Assembly (NCBI GenBank): GCA_964478945.1
Contig: CAYZJV010000008.1
Location: forward strand, 1-64,000
Origin: CAYZJV01 sp964478945
GTDB taxonomy: Bacteria; Spirochaetota; Spirochaetia; Sphaerochaetales; Sphaerochaetaceae
Reading direction: 5' to 3'
DNA: 64,000 nt
Positions 35,454 to 43,979 of the stretch are shown here, piece by piece. The number at the start of each line of letters is the position of its first letter. Within the stretch, counting starts at the first letter, position 1. The position numbers and the translations under genes were made by a program. The notes under the pieces were generated by a model. The model saw nothing but the letters and a program-made list of their open reading frames with translations, made no database searches and was not told the DNA's origin.

Positions 35454-36677
35454 TTGGACATACGGGAATTGATGGACAGGGGATTCAGATCACTCGAGGG
35501 TGGTTTGTTCAATTCCGTCGGCAAGGCTGACGTGGGTGAAGGTGTTGGGCAATTGCTTGAACAAGGGATAGATATCCTGGCTTGGGCAGATCCGTTTTTT
35601 CCCGATCCTTCCATTCCCGAATCGGTACAACAGGTGATGGTCGATGCGATCAAAAGCGGGTATCCCTCCCATTATTCGATGCCGATCGGAATGAAGGAGC
35701 TGCGTCGGGAGATTGCGCGAAAAGTCCATCTGCAAACCGGTTTGGATATCGATCCATCGAGAAATGTCATCGTCACTCCCGGTTCCGACTCCGGGTTGCT
35801 CTATGCGATGATGCCATTCATCTCACCGGGAGACGAGGTGCTTGTTCCCGATCCAAGTTATCCCAGCAATTTCCTCAATCCAACCCTGTTGGGAGCAAAG
35901 ACGGTTGCCGTTCCCTTGGATGCCCGGCATGGGTATGCGATAGATATTGCGGAATTCGAGAAAAGAACGAACCGAAACACCAAAATGGTGCTGTTGACCC
36001 ATCCGAACAATCCGACCACCACAGTATTCGACAGGGAACAATTGGAAGCACTGGCTGGATTCATCATACGACGAAACCTGATTTTGGTATGCGACCAGGC
36101 GTTCGAGGACCACATCTTCGATGGGCGTCAATTCGTCTCACCGGCCACGATGGAGGGGATGTGGGAGCGGACTGTTACCGTCTGTTCCATTTCCAAAGGT
36201 TTGGGCTTGAGTGGATTCCGCATCGGTTACATCTACGCACACGATAGGATCATGGATGTGTTGTACGGGGGTGCGGTGAATGTATTGGGAGCGAGTGCGA
36301 CCATCACTTCGATCGGTGCTGTGCAAGCCTTGCGCGAAACGGAATACCTGAAGTCGCTCACAACTCGGCACGATAGACGGCGAATGCTCGCTTACGAGTG
36401 TTTTTCCAAGATTCCGGGGGTGAAGATGAGTCCAAGTGAAAGCGGCATCCTTTCTTGGCTCGATGTCTCCCGTTTGGGGTCATCGGATGAAGTGGTGGCA
36501 TTTCTTCTGGAGCATGCCAAGGTTCTGGTCAATTCAGGTGTTCCCTATGGAACCCAAGGTGAGGGCCACATACGTGTGGTCACCAGTTGCTTCGCAGACG
36601 ATGCGAAGGCCATGGAGGTGTTCGCCAGGATGGCCGACGCACTTTCCTTGTTGGCGAGGAAGAACCACTTGATATGA
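35454..36677 (+). CDS. Class I PLP-dependent aminotransferase
   Basis: A 407-residue fold-type I aminotransferase with TPGSDSGLLYAM (phosphate site), DPSYPSNFLNP, THPNNPTTTV, VCDQAFEDHIF (pyridine-binding Asp) and the Schiff-base lysine in SISKGLGLSGFRIGY. The start is a TTG preceded by a perfect GGAGG site. The next in-frame ATG is seven codons later. It begins 1 nt after the regulator stop and ends 3 nt before the convergent M24 gene. It probably acts on amino acids released by the island's peptidases (inference). Confidence 0.87.
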   Translation: MDIRELMDRGFRSLEGGLFNSVGKADVGEGVGQLLEQGIDILAWADPFFPDPSIPESVQQVMVDAIKSGYPSHYSMPIGMKELRREIARKVHLQTGLDIDPSRNVIVTPGSDSGLLYAMMPFISPGDEVLVPDPSYPSNFLNPTLLGAKTVAVPLDARHGYAIDIAEFEKRTNRNTKMVLLTHPNNPTTTVFDREQLEALAGFIIRRNLILVCDQAFEDHIFDGRQFVSPATMEGMWERTVTVCSISKGLGLSGFRIGYIYAHDRIMDVLYGGAVNVLGASATITSIGAVQALRETEYLKSLTTRHDRRRMLAYECFSKIPGVKMSPSESGILSWLDVSRLGSSDEVVAFLLEHAKVLVNSGVPYGTQGEGHIRVVTSCFADDAKAMEVFARMADALSLLARKNHLI

Positions 36678-36680
36678 CAC

Positions 36681-37988
36681 TCAAATGAGGTGGAGCTGCT
36701 CCTGCCTCCCACTGTAGAAGTGGACTTTTCCATCTTTGTATAGGATATCGATCTCTTGTCCGTACATGATGGTCATTCCATCCCACGCCGCCATCGGTTC
36801 CATCACATTCAATTCCATCGCATAGCAGGTACTGTCGTGGACAATCCGTTCACCTGCGATCGGGACGAATTGCTGATTCCCAAAACTGCCGATGGTAGGT
36901 CCCGGTCCATGACCGTAGATGCCTATCGGATGGGAATAGATCATCGGTCGTGCGATACCTTCCGACTTGGCTTTTTCCAAAGCTTCCTTGAGGATAGTGT
37001 TTCCGCTCTTGCCTTCTGTGAAGACACTGGCGAGGATGTCTTGGGTTCTTGCCGCTTTGGAATGGATGTGTGCAAGTTCTCTTATCACGAGATCGTCATC
37101 CTCGTTTCCCGTCACATACGCCATTTCCTGAACATCGGAACACAGGTTCCCATAACGGACTCCGAAATCGCAATGGAGCAGATCACCACTTTGGATCACC
37201 GCGTCATCGGCTTCAATATGTGCCGCACCTCTTCTGCGAATCCATACGGTGGCATCAAACCAGGGAGACATACCCAATCTCAACGCACTTTCCATCAGAT
37301 GGAAACGGGCGGTTCCAATGGTCGTGGTTCCCGCAATGATGTTGATACGGCTGTAACACTCCCGTATGATCCTGCGGGTTTCATCGGTGATGAACCGCAT
37401 GAGCTCGATTTCCTTCTCCACTCTTGTCTCGAGCCATCTGATGGTGATTTCCTCGGCTGAGATGAAACGGTCATGGAAAATTGGGTCGATGGATTTCAGA
37501 AGGTGATCATGGTTCGTCTTGGATAGCCCATCGGAGAACGGTGTATTGGAACTGATGTCCAACGCGATGTTCGCGGGGTTCCTTTCCCCGACGACCCGTC
37601 CGATGCATTCCCAAAGATCCTCTTGTGCCATACTTCTGATCTTTTCGAGATCGTACTGCGGTGCGAAATTGGTATAAAAGGTTTCGAAGTCAAATCCTTT
37701 TGGTTTCAGCAGCACCGGATTGTAGAACTTGTCGATGGAGAAGTCGGGTTTCGATACGATCAATCGTTCGACTTTTCCCTGTTGTCTATGGAATATGAAG
37801 GCGGCGGTTCTCCGGGCATGAAAAAAACTGCTGGGGAGGAAGGATTTCACACATGGTCCTTCGTTGTATTCATCACCGATCACGATCCACATATCGGTTC
37901 CGGTTTCTTCCATCACCTGTGGCAAAACTGTTTCCAAACGTTCGAGCAATATCTCATCCTGCAACTTGAACAGGCTCTGAAGTGTCAT
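36681..37988 (-). CDS. M24 family metallopeptidase (third, divergent copy)
   Basis: A 435-residue Xaa-Pro-peptidase-like protein, opposite in direction to the rest of the island. The ligand series is readable: CDFGVRYGNLCSDVQ (two Asp), HPIGIYGHGPGP (His), YAMELNVMEP (Glu) and a late Glu in GQEIDILY. It is longer than the two M24 copies in the operon and clearly from another subfamily. AAGGAG lies 6 nt before the ATG. The stop codons of this gene and the aminotransferase are 3 nt apart. Confidence 0.84.
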   Translation of the reverse strand: MTLQSLFKLQDEILLERLETVLPQVMEETGTDMWIVIGDEYNEGPCVKSFLPSSFFHARRTAAFIFHRQQGKVERLIVSKPDFSIDKFYNPVLLKPKGFDFETFYTNFAPQYDLEKIRSMAQEDLWECIGRVVGERNPANIALDISSNTPFSDGLSKTNHDHLLKSIDPIFHDRFISAEEITIRWLETRVEKEIELMRFITDETRRIIRECYSRINIIAGTTTIGTARFHLMESALRLGMSPWFDATVWIRRRGAAHIEADDAVIQSGDLLHCDFGVRYGNLCSDVQEMAYVTGNEDDDLVIRELAHIHSKAARTQDILASVFTEGKSGNTILKEALEKAKSEGIARPMIYSHPIGIYGHGPGPTIGSFGNQQFVPIAGERIVHDSTCYAMELNVMEPMAAWDGMTIMYGQEIDILYKDGKVHFYSGRQEQLHLI

Positions 37989-38018
37989 GAGGGATCTCCT
38001 TGCAAAGGCATATGGATG

Positions 38019-39605
38019 TCACATGCCGAATATGTGCATATAGGCTTGCAATGCTTCGTCGCTTCCACCACCATCGAGTACTTTGTTGGCCAGGACCTTG
38101 CCCAATTGGACTCCCTCTTGGTCGAAACTGTTGATATTCCAGACAAAGCCTTGGAACATCACCTTGTTCTCGTAATGGGAAAGAAGGGCTCCGAGCGTCT
38201 CGGGGATGAGCTTGTCAGCGAACAGAAGACTGGAGTACCGGTTGCCTTCAAAACGTTTGTTGGCGTTCTGGTCTTCCTTTCCAATTGCAAATGCGACGAT
38301 CTGGGCAATCAGGTTGGCCATCAATTTCGCTTGACTGGTTGATCCCGCGGTTACAATATCCTTTCCCCGTTGGGACTCCCTGAACCCGATGAATTGGAGG
38401 GGAACCGTATCCGTACCCTGATGCAACAGTTGGTAGAATGAATGTTGACCATTGGTTCCCGGTTCTCCGAAGATCACCGGTCCGGTCTGGTAATCGATTC
38501 CCTCACCGTCGCGGTTCACCTGTTTCCCATTGCTCTCCATGTCCAACTGTTGCAGGTGTGCGGGGAAGCGGGAAAGTGCCTGTGAGTAGGGGAGTATCGC
38601 AGTGAAGGGAAAATGGAGCACATTTCTGAGATACACGCCCACCAAGGCATCCATCAATGCGGCATTCTTGGTGATGTCGGGTTCCAATGCTGCCTTGTCC
38701 GCATCATGCGCTCCGGAAAGGAGTTGTTCGAAGACCTCGGGACCAAATGCGATGGAAAGGACCACCGCACCCACAGCACTGGTTGAGGAGTAGCGTCCTC
38801 CGATGTAGTCGTCGATATGGAAGGCAGCCAACACCTCCTTCGAGGATGCGAGGACACTGGTCTTGCTGGTGACGGCAACCATGTGTTTGGCCGGATCAAG
38901 CCCCTTGATGCCCGAATCCGACATGGCTTTGCGTACCAGTTCATAATTGGTAAGGGTTTCTTGGGTGGTTCCGCTTTTTGATACCAGAATGAAGAGCGTC
39001 CGTTCGAAATCCATTCCTGCGAGCACCTGTGCGGCATCGTCCGGGTCCACATTCGATATGAAGCGGCACTCCCTGCAGTCCAGTTTGGTACCTTTTGCCC
39101 AACCTTCGAGTGCCAGATAGAGGGCCCTCGGTCCTAGATCGCTTCCTCCGATACCGATCTGTACCACTGTCGAGATGGTGTTTCCAGTGGAACCTTTGAT
39201 TTCACCGCTTCTCACTGCATTCGCGAATTCTCCGATCGCAGCGAGTTGTTTCTTGTAGAAATCACCTTTTTCCTCTCCATCGGCGAAGACCGAAGTGTCT
39301 TCACCAAGTACCCGTCCACGTGTGAGATGGTGGAGTACCAAGCGTTTCTCCCCCGTGTTCATCATTTCTCCCGAGAGAACAGATTGATACTTCTCCATCA
39401 GATCCTGTTCATCGGCCAATTGTTGGAGGACGGAAATATGGGTGTCGTCGATCGGCATCGATGCCCAATTGTAGGAGAGTCCAGCTCCAGACGGTATCGA
39501 TGCTTGTTCGATGCGTTCTGCGGTAAGGACGGTGTGCAGGTCCACAGGTTCCAGTTTCTTGAGGCGCGCATATGCCTGGGTGTCGGAAAGATTCATGAAT
39601 CGCAT
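38019..39605 (-). CDS. pgi: Glucose-6-phosphate isomerase
   Basis: A 528-residue glycolytic enzyme interconverting glucose-6-phosphate and fructose-6-phosphate. Diagnostic stretches are IGIGGSDLGPRALY, FILVSKSGTTQETLTN, GGRYSSTSAVGA, the sugar-binding GEPGTNGQHSFYQLLHQG with the catalytic His, and the C-terminal FDQEGVQLGK. Length and motifs are complete. An AAGGAG site precedes the ATG. It works upstream of the phosphofructokinase found at 18.7 kb. Confidence 0.97.
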   Translation of the reverse strand: MRFMNLSDTQAYARLKKLEPVDLHTVLTAERIEQASIPSGAGLSYNWASMPIDDTHISVLQQLADEQDLMEKYQSVLSGEMMNTGEKRLVLHHLTRGRVLGEDTSVFADGEEKGDFYKKQLAAIGEFANAVRSGEIKGSTGNTISTVVQIGIGGSDLGPRALYLALEGWAKGTKLDCRECRFISNVDPDDAAQVLAGMDFERTLFILVSKSGTTQETLTNYELVRKAMSDSGIKGLDPAKHMVAVTSKTSVLASSKEVLAAFHIDDYIGGRYSSTSAVGAVVLSIAFGPEVFEQLLSGAHDADKAALEPDITKNAALMDALVGVYLRNVLHFPFTAILPYSQALSRFPAHLQQLDMESNGKQVNRDGEGIDYQTGPVIFGEPGTNGQHSFYQLLHQGTDTVPLQFIGFRESQRGKDIVTAGSTSQAKLMANLIAQIVAFAIGKEDQNANKRFEGNRYSSLLFADKLIPETLGALLSHYENKVMFQGFVWNINSFDQEGVQLGKVLANKVLDGGGSDEALQAYMHIFGM

Positions 39606-39673
39606 GACGGACTCCTTTTTTTTCCATTGGGTCTGGGGGAATTGTATAGCAGGAACAGTAGGACGGCAACGCC

Positions 39674-40144
39674 CTATGCTTCGATTTCGGGAATCCTGAG
39701 TTTGAAACTTTCCAGCAAATCCTCTTTGGTCATTCCTTCACGGAGAATGACGAAAATGGTGTCGTCACCTGCAAGCGTGCCGAGAATTTCAGGGAGTGCA
39801 AGGATATCCAATGCGAAGGCAACACTGTTGGCGTGTCCGCTCCGTGTCTTGATCACACCGAAATTGTGACTGAACTCGATGGAAAGGACGCCCCTTCTCA
39901 CATCTTGGATATAACTCTTTTCGGATTCGGAAATGAGGTCATTCTCGGGAAGCGAGTAATAGTATCCCGACCAGCCGTCGGAGATCTTGCCGACCTTCAG
40001 CATCTTAAGATCACGCGAGAGTGTCGCTTGGGTGACTTTGTAGCCCTCTTTCGCCAAAAGATCGAGCAATGTATCCTGATTGTCGATCCTGTTGTTCTTG
40101 ATCAGTTCCTTGACCACTGAAAGTCGTGTATGTCGTTCCTTCAT
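39674..40144 (-). CDS. argR: Arginine repressor ArgR
   Basis: A 156-residue regulator. The N-terminal winged helix (LAKEGYKVTQATLSRDLKML) is the ArgR DNA-binding domain. The C-terminal oligomerisation and arginine-binding domain keeps GTLAGDDTIFVILRE, with the paired aspartates that contact arginine. ArgR acts as a hexamer on 18-bp ARG boxes, and two such boxes lie in its own promoter. No arginine biosynthesis gene is nearby. Confidence 0.94.
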   Translation of the reverse strand: MKERHTRLSVVKELIKNNRIDNQDTLLDLLAKEGYKVTQATLSRDLKMLKVGKISDGWSGYYYSLPENDLISESEKSYIQDVRRGVLSIEFSHNFGVIKTRSGHANSVAFALDILALPEILGTLAGDDTIFVILREGMTKEDLLESFKLRIPEIEA

Positions 40145-40156
40145 CGGTGTCTCCGT

Positions 40157-40197
40157 TTGGAATATTTATTCTTATTTGCTTGTATGAATATACATGA
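40157..40197. promoter_or_regulatory. Two ARG boxes upstream of argR
   Basis: TTGGAATATTTATTCTTA (40157-40174) and TTGTATGAATATACATGA (40180-40197) are A/T-rich imperfect palindromes resembling the ARG box consensus. Their centres are about 22 bp apart, two helical turns, as expected for hexamer binding. They suggest autoregulation of argR. Confidence 0.6.
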
Positions 40198-40322
40198 CTA
40201 TCCCTATTAACGCAAGGATATTGCACCTGAAACATCATGGCTGGACGAATGCCACAAGTGGTTATATGATTGTCCTATGTGTCCGGTGTGAACTACTCAA
40301 TCTTCGGTTCTGGGGGTGTCCT

Positions 40323-40871
40323 ATGGCGATTGTCATTATTATTGCAATCCTTGTCGTGCTCGTAGTGTATGGAATATCCATCTACAACAAATTCATTCGG
40401 TTGAAAAACCAGAGTGAGGAATCCGTCGCGGCGATCGATGCCAATCTGAAAAAGCGCTACGACCTTGTGCCGAATCTGGTGGAGACGGTGAAAGGGTACG
40501 CCAAACACGAGAAGGAGACCCTCACCGCAGTCATCGATGCACGCAACAGGGCGATGGGGGCAACCACCTTGACCGAGAAGAATGATGCGGCGAATGCATT
40601 CTCGGCAACCCTGAAGAATCTGTTCGCATTGAGCGAGAGTTATCCCGATCTGAAGGCAAACCAGGGATTTCTCGATTTGCAGGCCCAATTGCAAAAGATC
40701 GAGGATGATCTGTTGCATGCCCGCAAGTATTATAATGCTGTGGTAGGGGATTTCAATACCATGGTGCAGTCCATTCCCTCTTCTCTCGTGGCGGGTATGG
40801 CCCATTTCTCAAAACTCCCCTATCTGGCGATCGAGGAAGAGGCACGTGCCAGAGTCGATGTGAAGTTCTAA
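40323..40871 (+). CDS. LemA family protein
   Basis: A 182-residue membrane-anchored protein with one N-terminal transmembrane helix (IVIIIAILVVLVVYGISIYN) and the LemA coiled-coil body: KNQSEESVAAIDANLKKRYDLVPNLVETVKGYA and ARKYYNAVVGDFN are family hallmarks. The precise role is unknown. It lies 10 nt ahead of a DUF2207 gene, a common genomic pairing. The ATG at 40323, rather than the 43-codon upstream extension into the argR promoter, starts right at the anchor and follows a GGGGGTG site. Confidence 0.9.
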   Translation: MAIVIIIAILVVLVVYGISIYNKFIRLKNQSEESVAAIDANLKKRYDLVPNLVETVKGYAKHEKETLTAVIDARNRAMGATTLTEKNDAANAFSATLKNLFALSESYPDLKANQGFLDLQAQLQKIEDDLLHARKYYNAVVGDFNTMVQSIPSSLVAGMAHFSKLPYLAIEEEARARVDVKF

Positions 40872-40881
40872 GGGGTTTGTG

Positions 40882-42753
40882 ATGACAGTGAAAAGAAAAG
40901 CAGTCACCATCCTCTTGTTCCTGATTGCAGGCTTCTCCCTCTTTGCTGCCACAGGCTATTCAATAGAAGCGCTGTCCAGCGACATCACCGTTTCACCAAC
41001 CGGTGTGTATGAGGTCGCCGAGCGGATTGTGATGGATTTCTCCCAACCCCTGCATGGCTTTTATCGGGTCTTGCCGGTCTATTATGCCTTCGAAGACTCT
41101 TCTCGGGAAGATATCCGGGTGAGGGTGACCAAGATCAAAGCGAGCGATACCTTGAGTGTGACCCGTGGTGGAGAGTATCTGTCCATCAGGGTGGGGGATG
41201 CCGATAGGACCGTTGTCGGAAGGCAAGAGTATGCCATCTCCTACCATTATGATATCGGACCGGATGCGAACGATGGATACGATGAATTCTATTTCAACAT
41301 CGTTGGCGAGGATTGGGAGGTTCCCATCAAGGACTACTCGTTCTCGATTCGGTTTCCGGCTCCCATCGCACGGGATTCCATTTCCTTCTCACGCGGCTAT
41401 TGGGGCTCGACCACTGCTGAAGGGGTGACATGGAACCTTTCTGCCGACAAGACGGTGCTTTCCGGGCATACCACGGTGTTGAATCCCGGGGAGGCGGTTA
41501 CCGTGCGGGTGGAGATGCCAGACGGCTATTTCGTGGAGCGAACCGATTGGCAAGCCTACTATAGGATCGGTCTTCTCGTGGTTTCGTTGTTACTCGTCGG
41601 CTTTGCCTACATCATTTGGTTCCGCTACGGACGGGACAAGGATCTGATCGTTGTTCCCAATCATGAACCGCCGGAAGGAATGAGTCCAATGGATGCGGGG
41701 TATGTGATCGATGAATCGCTCGATCCCCGTGATGTCACCTCGATGATCTTCCACTGGGCCGACAAGGGGTGCCTCACGATTGTCGAGGAGGGGAAGGATT
41801 TTTCATTCATCAAGGGTCATGATCCCAAAGGAGCCTCCAGGCATGAGCAACAGTTGTTCAAGGATTTCTTTGCCAATGGGAGCAATGGGATCGTGAAGGC
41901 GAAGGATCTGAAGGGGTCCTTCTATCGCGATTACCAGAAATTGAAAGGTACCGTATCGCGGTTCTATCGCGGTGAGAGGGCCTTGTCGAGTGTGAAATCC
42001 AGAAATATGGCGGTACTCTCGATGTTGTTCATGTTGTTGCCGTCGATTGGATTCGCGCTTTCCACCACAGGGAACTACCCTGGGGGAGCCACCTTGTTCC
42101 TCTCTCTGTTGGCCCTTGCGCAAGCGATCTCCATGCTTGCGATCTGGCATCTCATGTTCCGTATCTGGCATATCAGAAGATTCGCGGGAAAATTGTTGTG
42201 GATGCTGATTCTTCTCACCGTGCTGGTGGGCGGATGGGTGGTGTTGGCGGTGTCGGGTTGGATTGTCGACTCTCCCCTTGATGATGTGGTGTTCGCAACC
42301 ACAGTCACTGTCTTGGCAAATGCAATCATCTCCATGTGCTCGATCATCACCAAACAGAGGAGTGCCTACGGCAGGAAGGTTCTGGAACAGGTCCTGGGAT
42401 TGAGGGAATTCATCCAGACAGCCGAGATGGACGAGTTGAAGAAGATGATCGAAACGGATCCGGAGTATTATTATCATATCCTGGCTTTCGCGATCGTGTT
42501 GGGCTTGGAACACAAGTGGGCCAGGAAGTTCGATTCACTTACGGTTGAACCTCCATCGTGGTATGTAGGTTCCTATTCGGTGTGGAATGCCATGGTCGTA
42601 AGTTCCATGTTGTCCAGGTGCAACTCCTCGTTGACCAGTGCGATGGTGAGTGTTCCGAGTTCCAGTCCGGGCAGCCGCTTCGGAGGCTCCTCGTTCGGTG
42701 GAGGAGGATTCTCCGGTGGTGGCTTCGGTGGCGGTGGCGGCGGAGCATGGTAA
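40882..42753 (+). CDS. DUF2207 membrane protein
   Basis: A 623-residue envelope protein. A signal peptide (VTILLFLIAGFSLFAATG) precedes an extracytoplasmic beta-rich region of about 200 residues, a transmembrane helix near residue 230 (LLVVSLLLVGFAYIIWFRYG), a cytoplasmic wing (PPEGMSPMDAGYVID, typical of the family), two or more membrane helices around 370-480 and a glycine-rich tail ending GGGGGGAW. The family partners with LemA. Function is not established. Confidence 0.9.
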   Translation: MTVKRKAVTILLFLIAGFSLFAATGYSIEALSSDITVSPTGVYEVAERIVMDFSQPLHGFYRVLPVYYAFEDSSREDIRVRVTKIKASDTLSVTRGGEYLSIRVGDADRTVVGRQEYAISYHYDIGPDANDGYDEFYFNIVGEDWEVPIKDYSFSIRFPAPIARDSISFSRGYWGSTTAEGVTWNLSADKTVLSGHTTVLNPGEAVTVRVEMPDGYFVERTDWQAYYRIGLLVVSLLLVGFAYIIWFRYGRDKDLIVVPNHEPPEGMSPMDAGYVIDESLDPRDVTSMIFHWADKGCLTIVEEGKDFSFIKGHDPKGASRHEQQLFKDFFANGSNGIVKAKDLKGSFYRDYQKLKGTVSRFYRGERALSSVKSRNMAVLSMLFMLLPSIGFALSTTGNYPGGATLFLSLLALAQAISMLAIWHLMFRIWHIRRFAGKLLWMLILLTVLVGGWVVLAVSGWIVDSPLDDVVFATTVTVLANAIISMCSIITKQRSAYGRKVLEQVLGLREFIQTAEMDELKKMIETDPEYYYHILAFAIVLGLEHKWARKFDSLTVEPPSWYVGSYSVWNAMVVSSMLSRCNSSLTSAMVSVPSSSPGSRFGGSSFGGGGFSGGGFGGGGGGAW

Positions 42754-42757
42754 AGAA

Positions 42758-42790
42758 AAGGACCTGCGGCCCATATGGGTGCAGGTCCTT
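42758..42790 (-). terminator. Terminator between DUF2207 and RRM genes
   Basis: AAGGACCTGC / GCAGGTCCTT is a 10-bp perfect stem around a loop that has its own CCC/GGG pairing. On the minus strand it is followed by TTCTTT, making it the terminator of the RRM gene. It may also stop DUF2207 transcription. Confidence 0.8.
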
Positions 42791-42808
42791 CATCAAAGTT
42801 TCTTCGAA

Positions 42809-43084
42809 TCAGTCGCGATAGCTTCTAGTCGGCCGGGGCTTTGCAATTGCTTCGTTCACACGAAGGTTGCGGCCACCGAATTCCTTGCCATCAAGCTGGG
42901 AAATCGCAGCCTCTGCAGCTGAATCCTCATCCATCTCCACGAAACCGAAGCCTTTGGGGCGGTGGGTCTCACGATCGATGATGATGTTGGCGCTCAATAC
43001 GGTGCCGTACTGGGCGAACAGTTCCCGAAGTTCCTCTTCGGTTGTGGCGTAACTCATGTTGCCGACATAGATTTTCTTTGCCAT
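42809..43084 (-). CDS. RRM-domain RNA-binding protein
   Basis: A 91-residue protein consisting of one RNA-recognition motif. RNP2 reads IYVGNM and RNP1 reads KGFGFVEM, with the aromatic residues that stack on RNA intact. The short basic tail ends PRPTRSYRD. Similar single-RRM proteins in cyanobacteria and spirochaetes are cold-induced RNA chaperones. A GC-rich hairpin lies directly upstream of its ribosome site. Confidence 0.92.
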   Translation of the reverse strand: MAKKIYVGNMSYATTEEELRELFAQYGTVLSANIIIDRETHRPKGFGFVEMDEDSAAEAAISQLDGKEFGGRNLRVNEAIAKPRPTRSYRD

Positions 43085-43097
43085 AAAGCATCCTTCA

Positions 43098-43112
43098 CAG
43101 GCCCTTGGCCTG
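43098..43112 (-). promoter_or_regulatory. Hairpin in the 5' leader of the RRM gene
   Basis: CAGGCC and GGCCTG form a 6-bp stem with a 3-nt loop, adjacent to the GAAGGA ribosome site of the RRM gene on the minus strand. The leader could be temperature- or protein-responsive. That is inference. Confidence 0.4.
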
Positions 43113-43275
43113 TTTCACTAAAATTGCTTCATTCGGCGGCATGCTTGATTCACTTTAATCGGTCTGCTGGAATACGATGAAAACGGTACGAAGAAAACTA
43201 GATTAAAAGATACAGCTGCAACTCTAAAACGAAAGCACGGTTACCATATCATGGGGTATAAGCTCTGTCAATATC

Positions 43276-43304
43276 TTGAAAAACGGCATGCTTTCCCCTA
43301 TATT
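43276..43304 (+). promoter_or_regulatory. Promoter placing the transcript start on the ATG of the prenol-kinase-like gene
   Basis: TTGAAA, 17-bp spacer and TATATT end 6 nt before the ATG at 43311, and no ribosome site is present, so the message would be leaderless. Confidence 0.55.
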
Positions 43305-43310
43305 GTTGCA

Positions 43311-43979
43311 ATGAATATTCTAGGGCTTGTGCTTTCCCTCGTTTTCATCGGGGTTGTCATCGGATTGGGACTCGTTCTCTCCAAATGGGAGAGGTGCACA
43401 CCCGAATTTGTGCGCAAATTCATCCACATCGGAGTCTCCAACTGGTGGTTCATCCTTATCTGGAGCACCGACTCCCTGGCCTTCGCGCTCGTGGGGCCGA
43501 TCCTCTTCATCATAGCCAACGGAGCCGCTGTGGCGACCGGAGCCGCAAATGTGCTCGGTATCAGTGATCGGAGAAGAAATCTCGGATTGGTCTATTTCCC
43601 CATCTCCCTTCTTGTGATCGTCTTGCTCGGTTACAATGGCATCATACCCCTGTGGGCGTGCGGAATGGGTGTGATCACCATGGGATATGGTGATGGTCTG
43701 GCAGCCATACTGGGCAAGCATTATGGAAAGCGCAAGATTCGAGGAGACAAATCGATTGTCGGAACCGTGGTGATGTTCGCGGTAACCCTAATCGTGGTCG
43801 CAGCCTTCTCGATTTCGTATCGGATTGCGGGACTCTGGAGTCCCTCTTGGTGGATTTCCATCATCGTGGTGGCCTTGGTGGCCTCGCTTCTTGAAGCCTA
43901 CACTCCCCATGGATTGGACAACCTCACGGTTCCGCTGGGAACCATGGTGGTGGCGCACCTTCTTCTGGGAGGAGTATGA
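43311..43979 (+). CDS. Dolichol/phytol-kinase-like membrane protein (VTE5 family)
   Basis: A 222-residue polytopic membrane protein of the CTP-dependent prenol kinase/phosphatidate cytidylyltransferase-like group. Supporting segments are EFVRKFIHIGVSNWWF at the N-terminus, WACGMGVITMGYGDGLAAILGKHYGKRKIRGDKSIVGT, which corresponds to the GDxxAxxxGxxxGkhk..g.KSxeGt signature, and LEAYTPHGLDNLTVP near the end. About six membrane helices are expected. A 20-codon longer start at 43251 is possible, but the promoter favours 43311. It overlaps the DUF92 gene by 4 nt. Confidence 0.75.
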   Translation: MNILGLVLSLVFIGVVIGLGLVLSKWERCTPEFVRKFIHIGVSNWWFILIWSTDSLAFALVGPILFIIANGAAVATGAANVLGISDRRRNLGLVYFPISLLVIVLLGYNGIIPLWACGMGVITMGYGDGLAAILGKHYGKRKIRGDKSIVGTVVMFAVTLIVVAAFSISYRIAGLWSPSWWISIIVVALVASLLEAYTPHGLDNLTVPLGTMVVAHLLLGGV

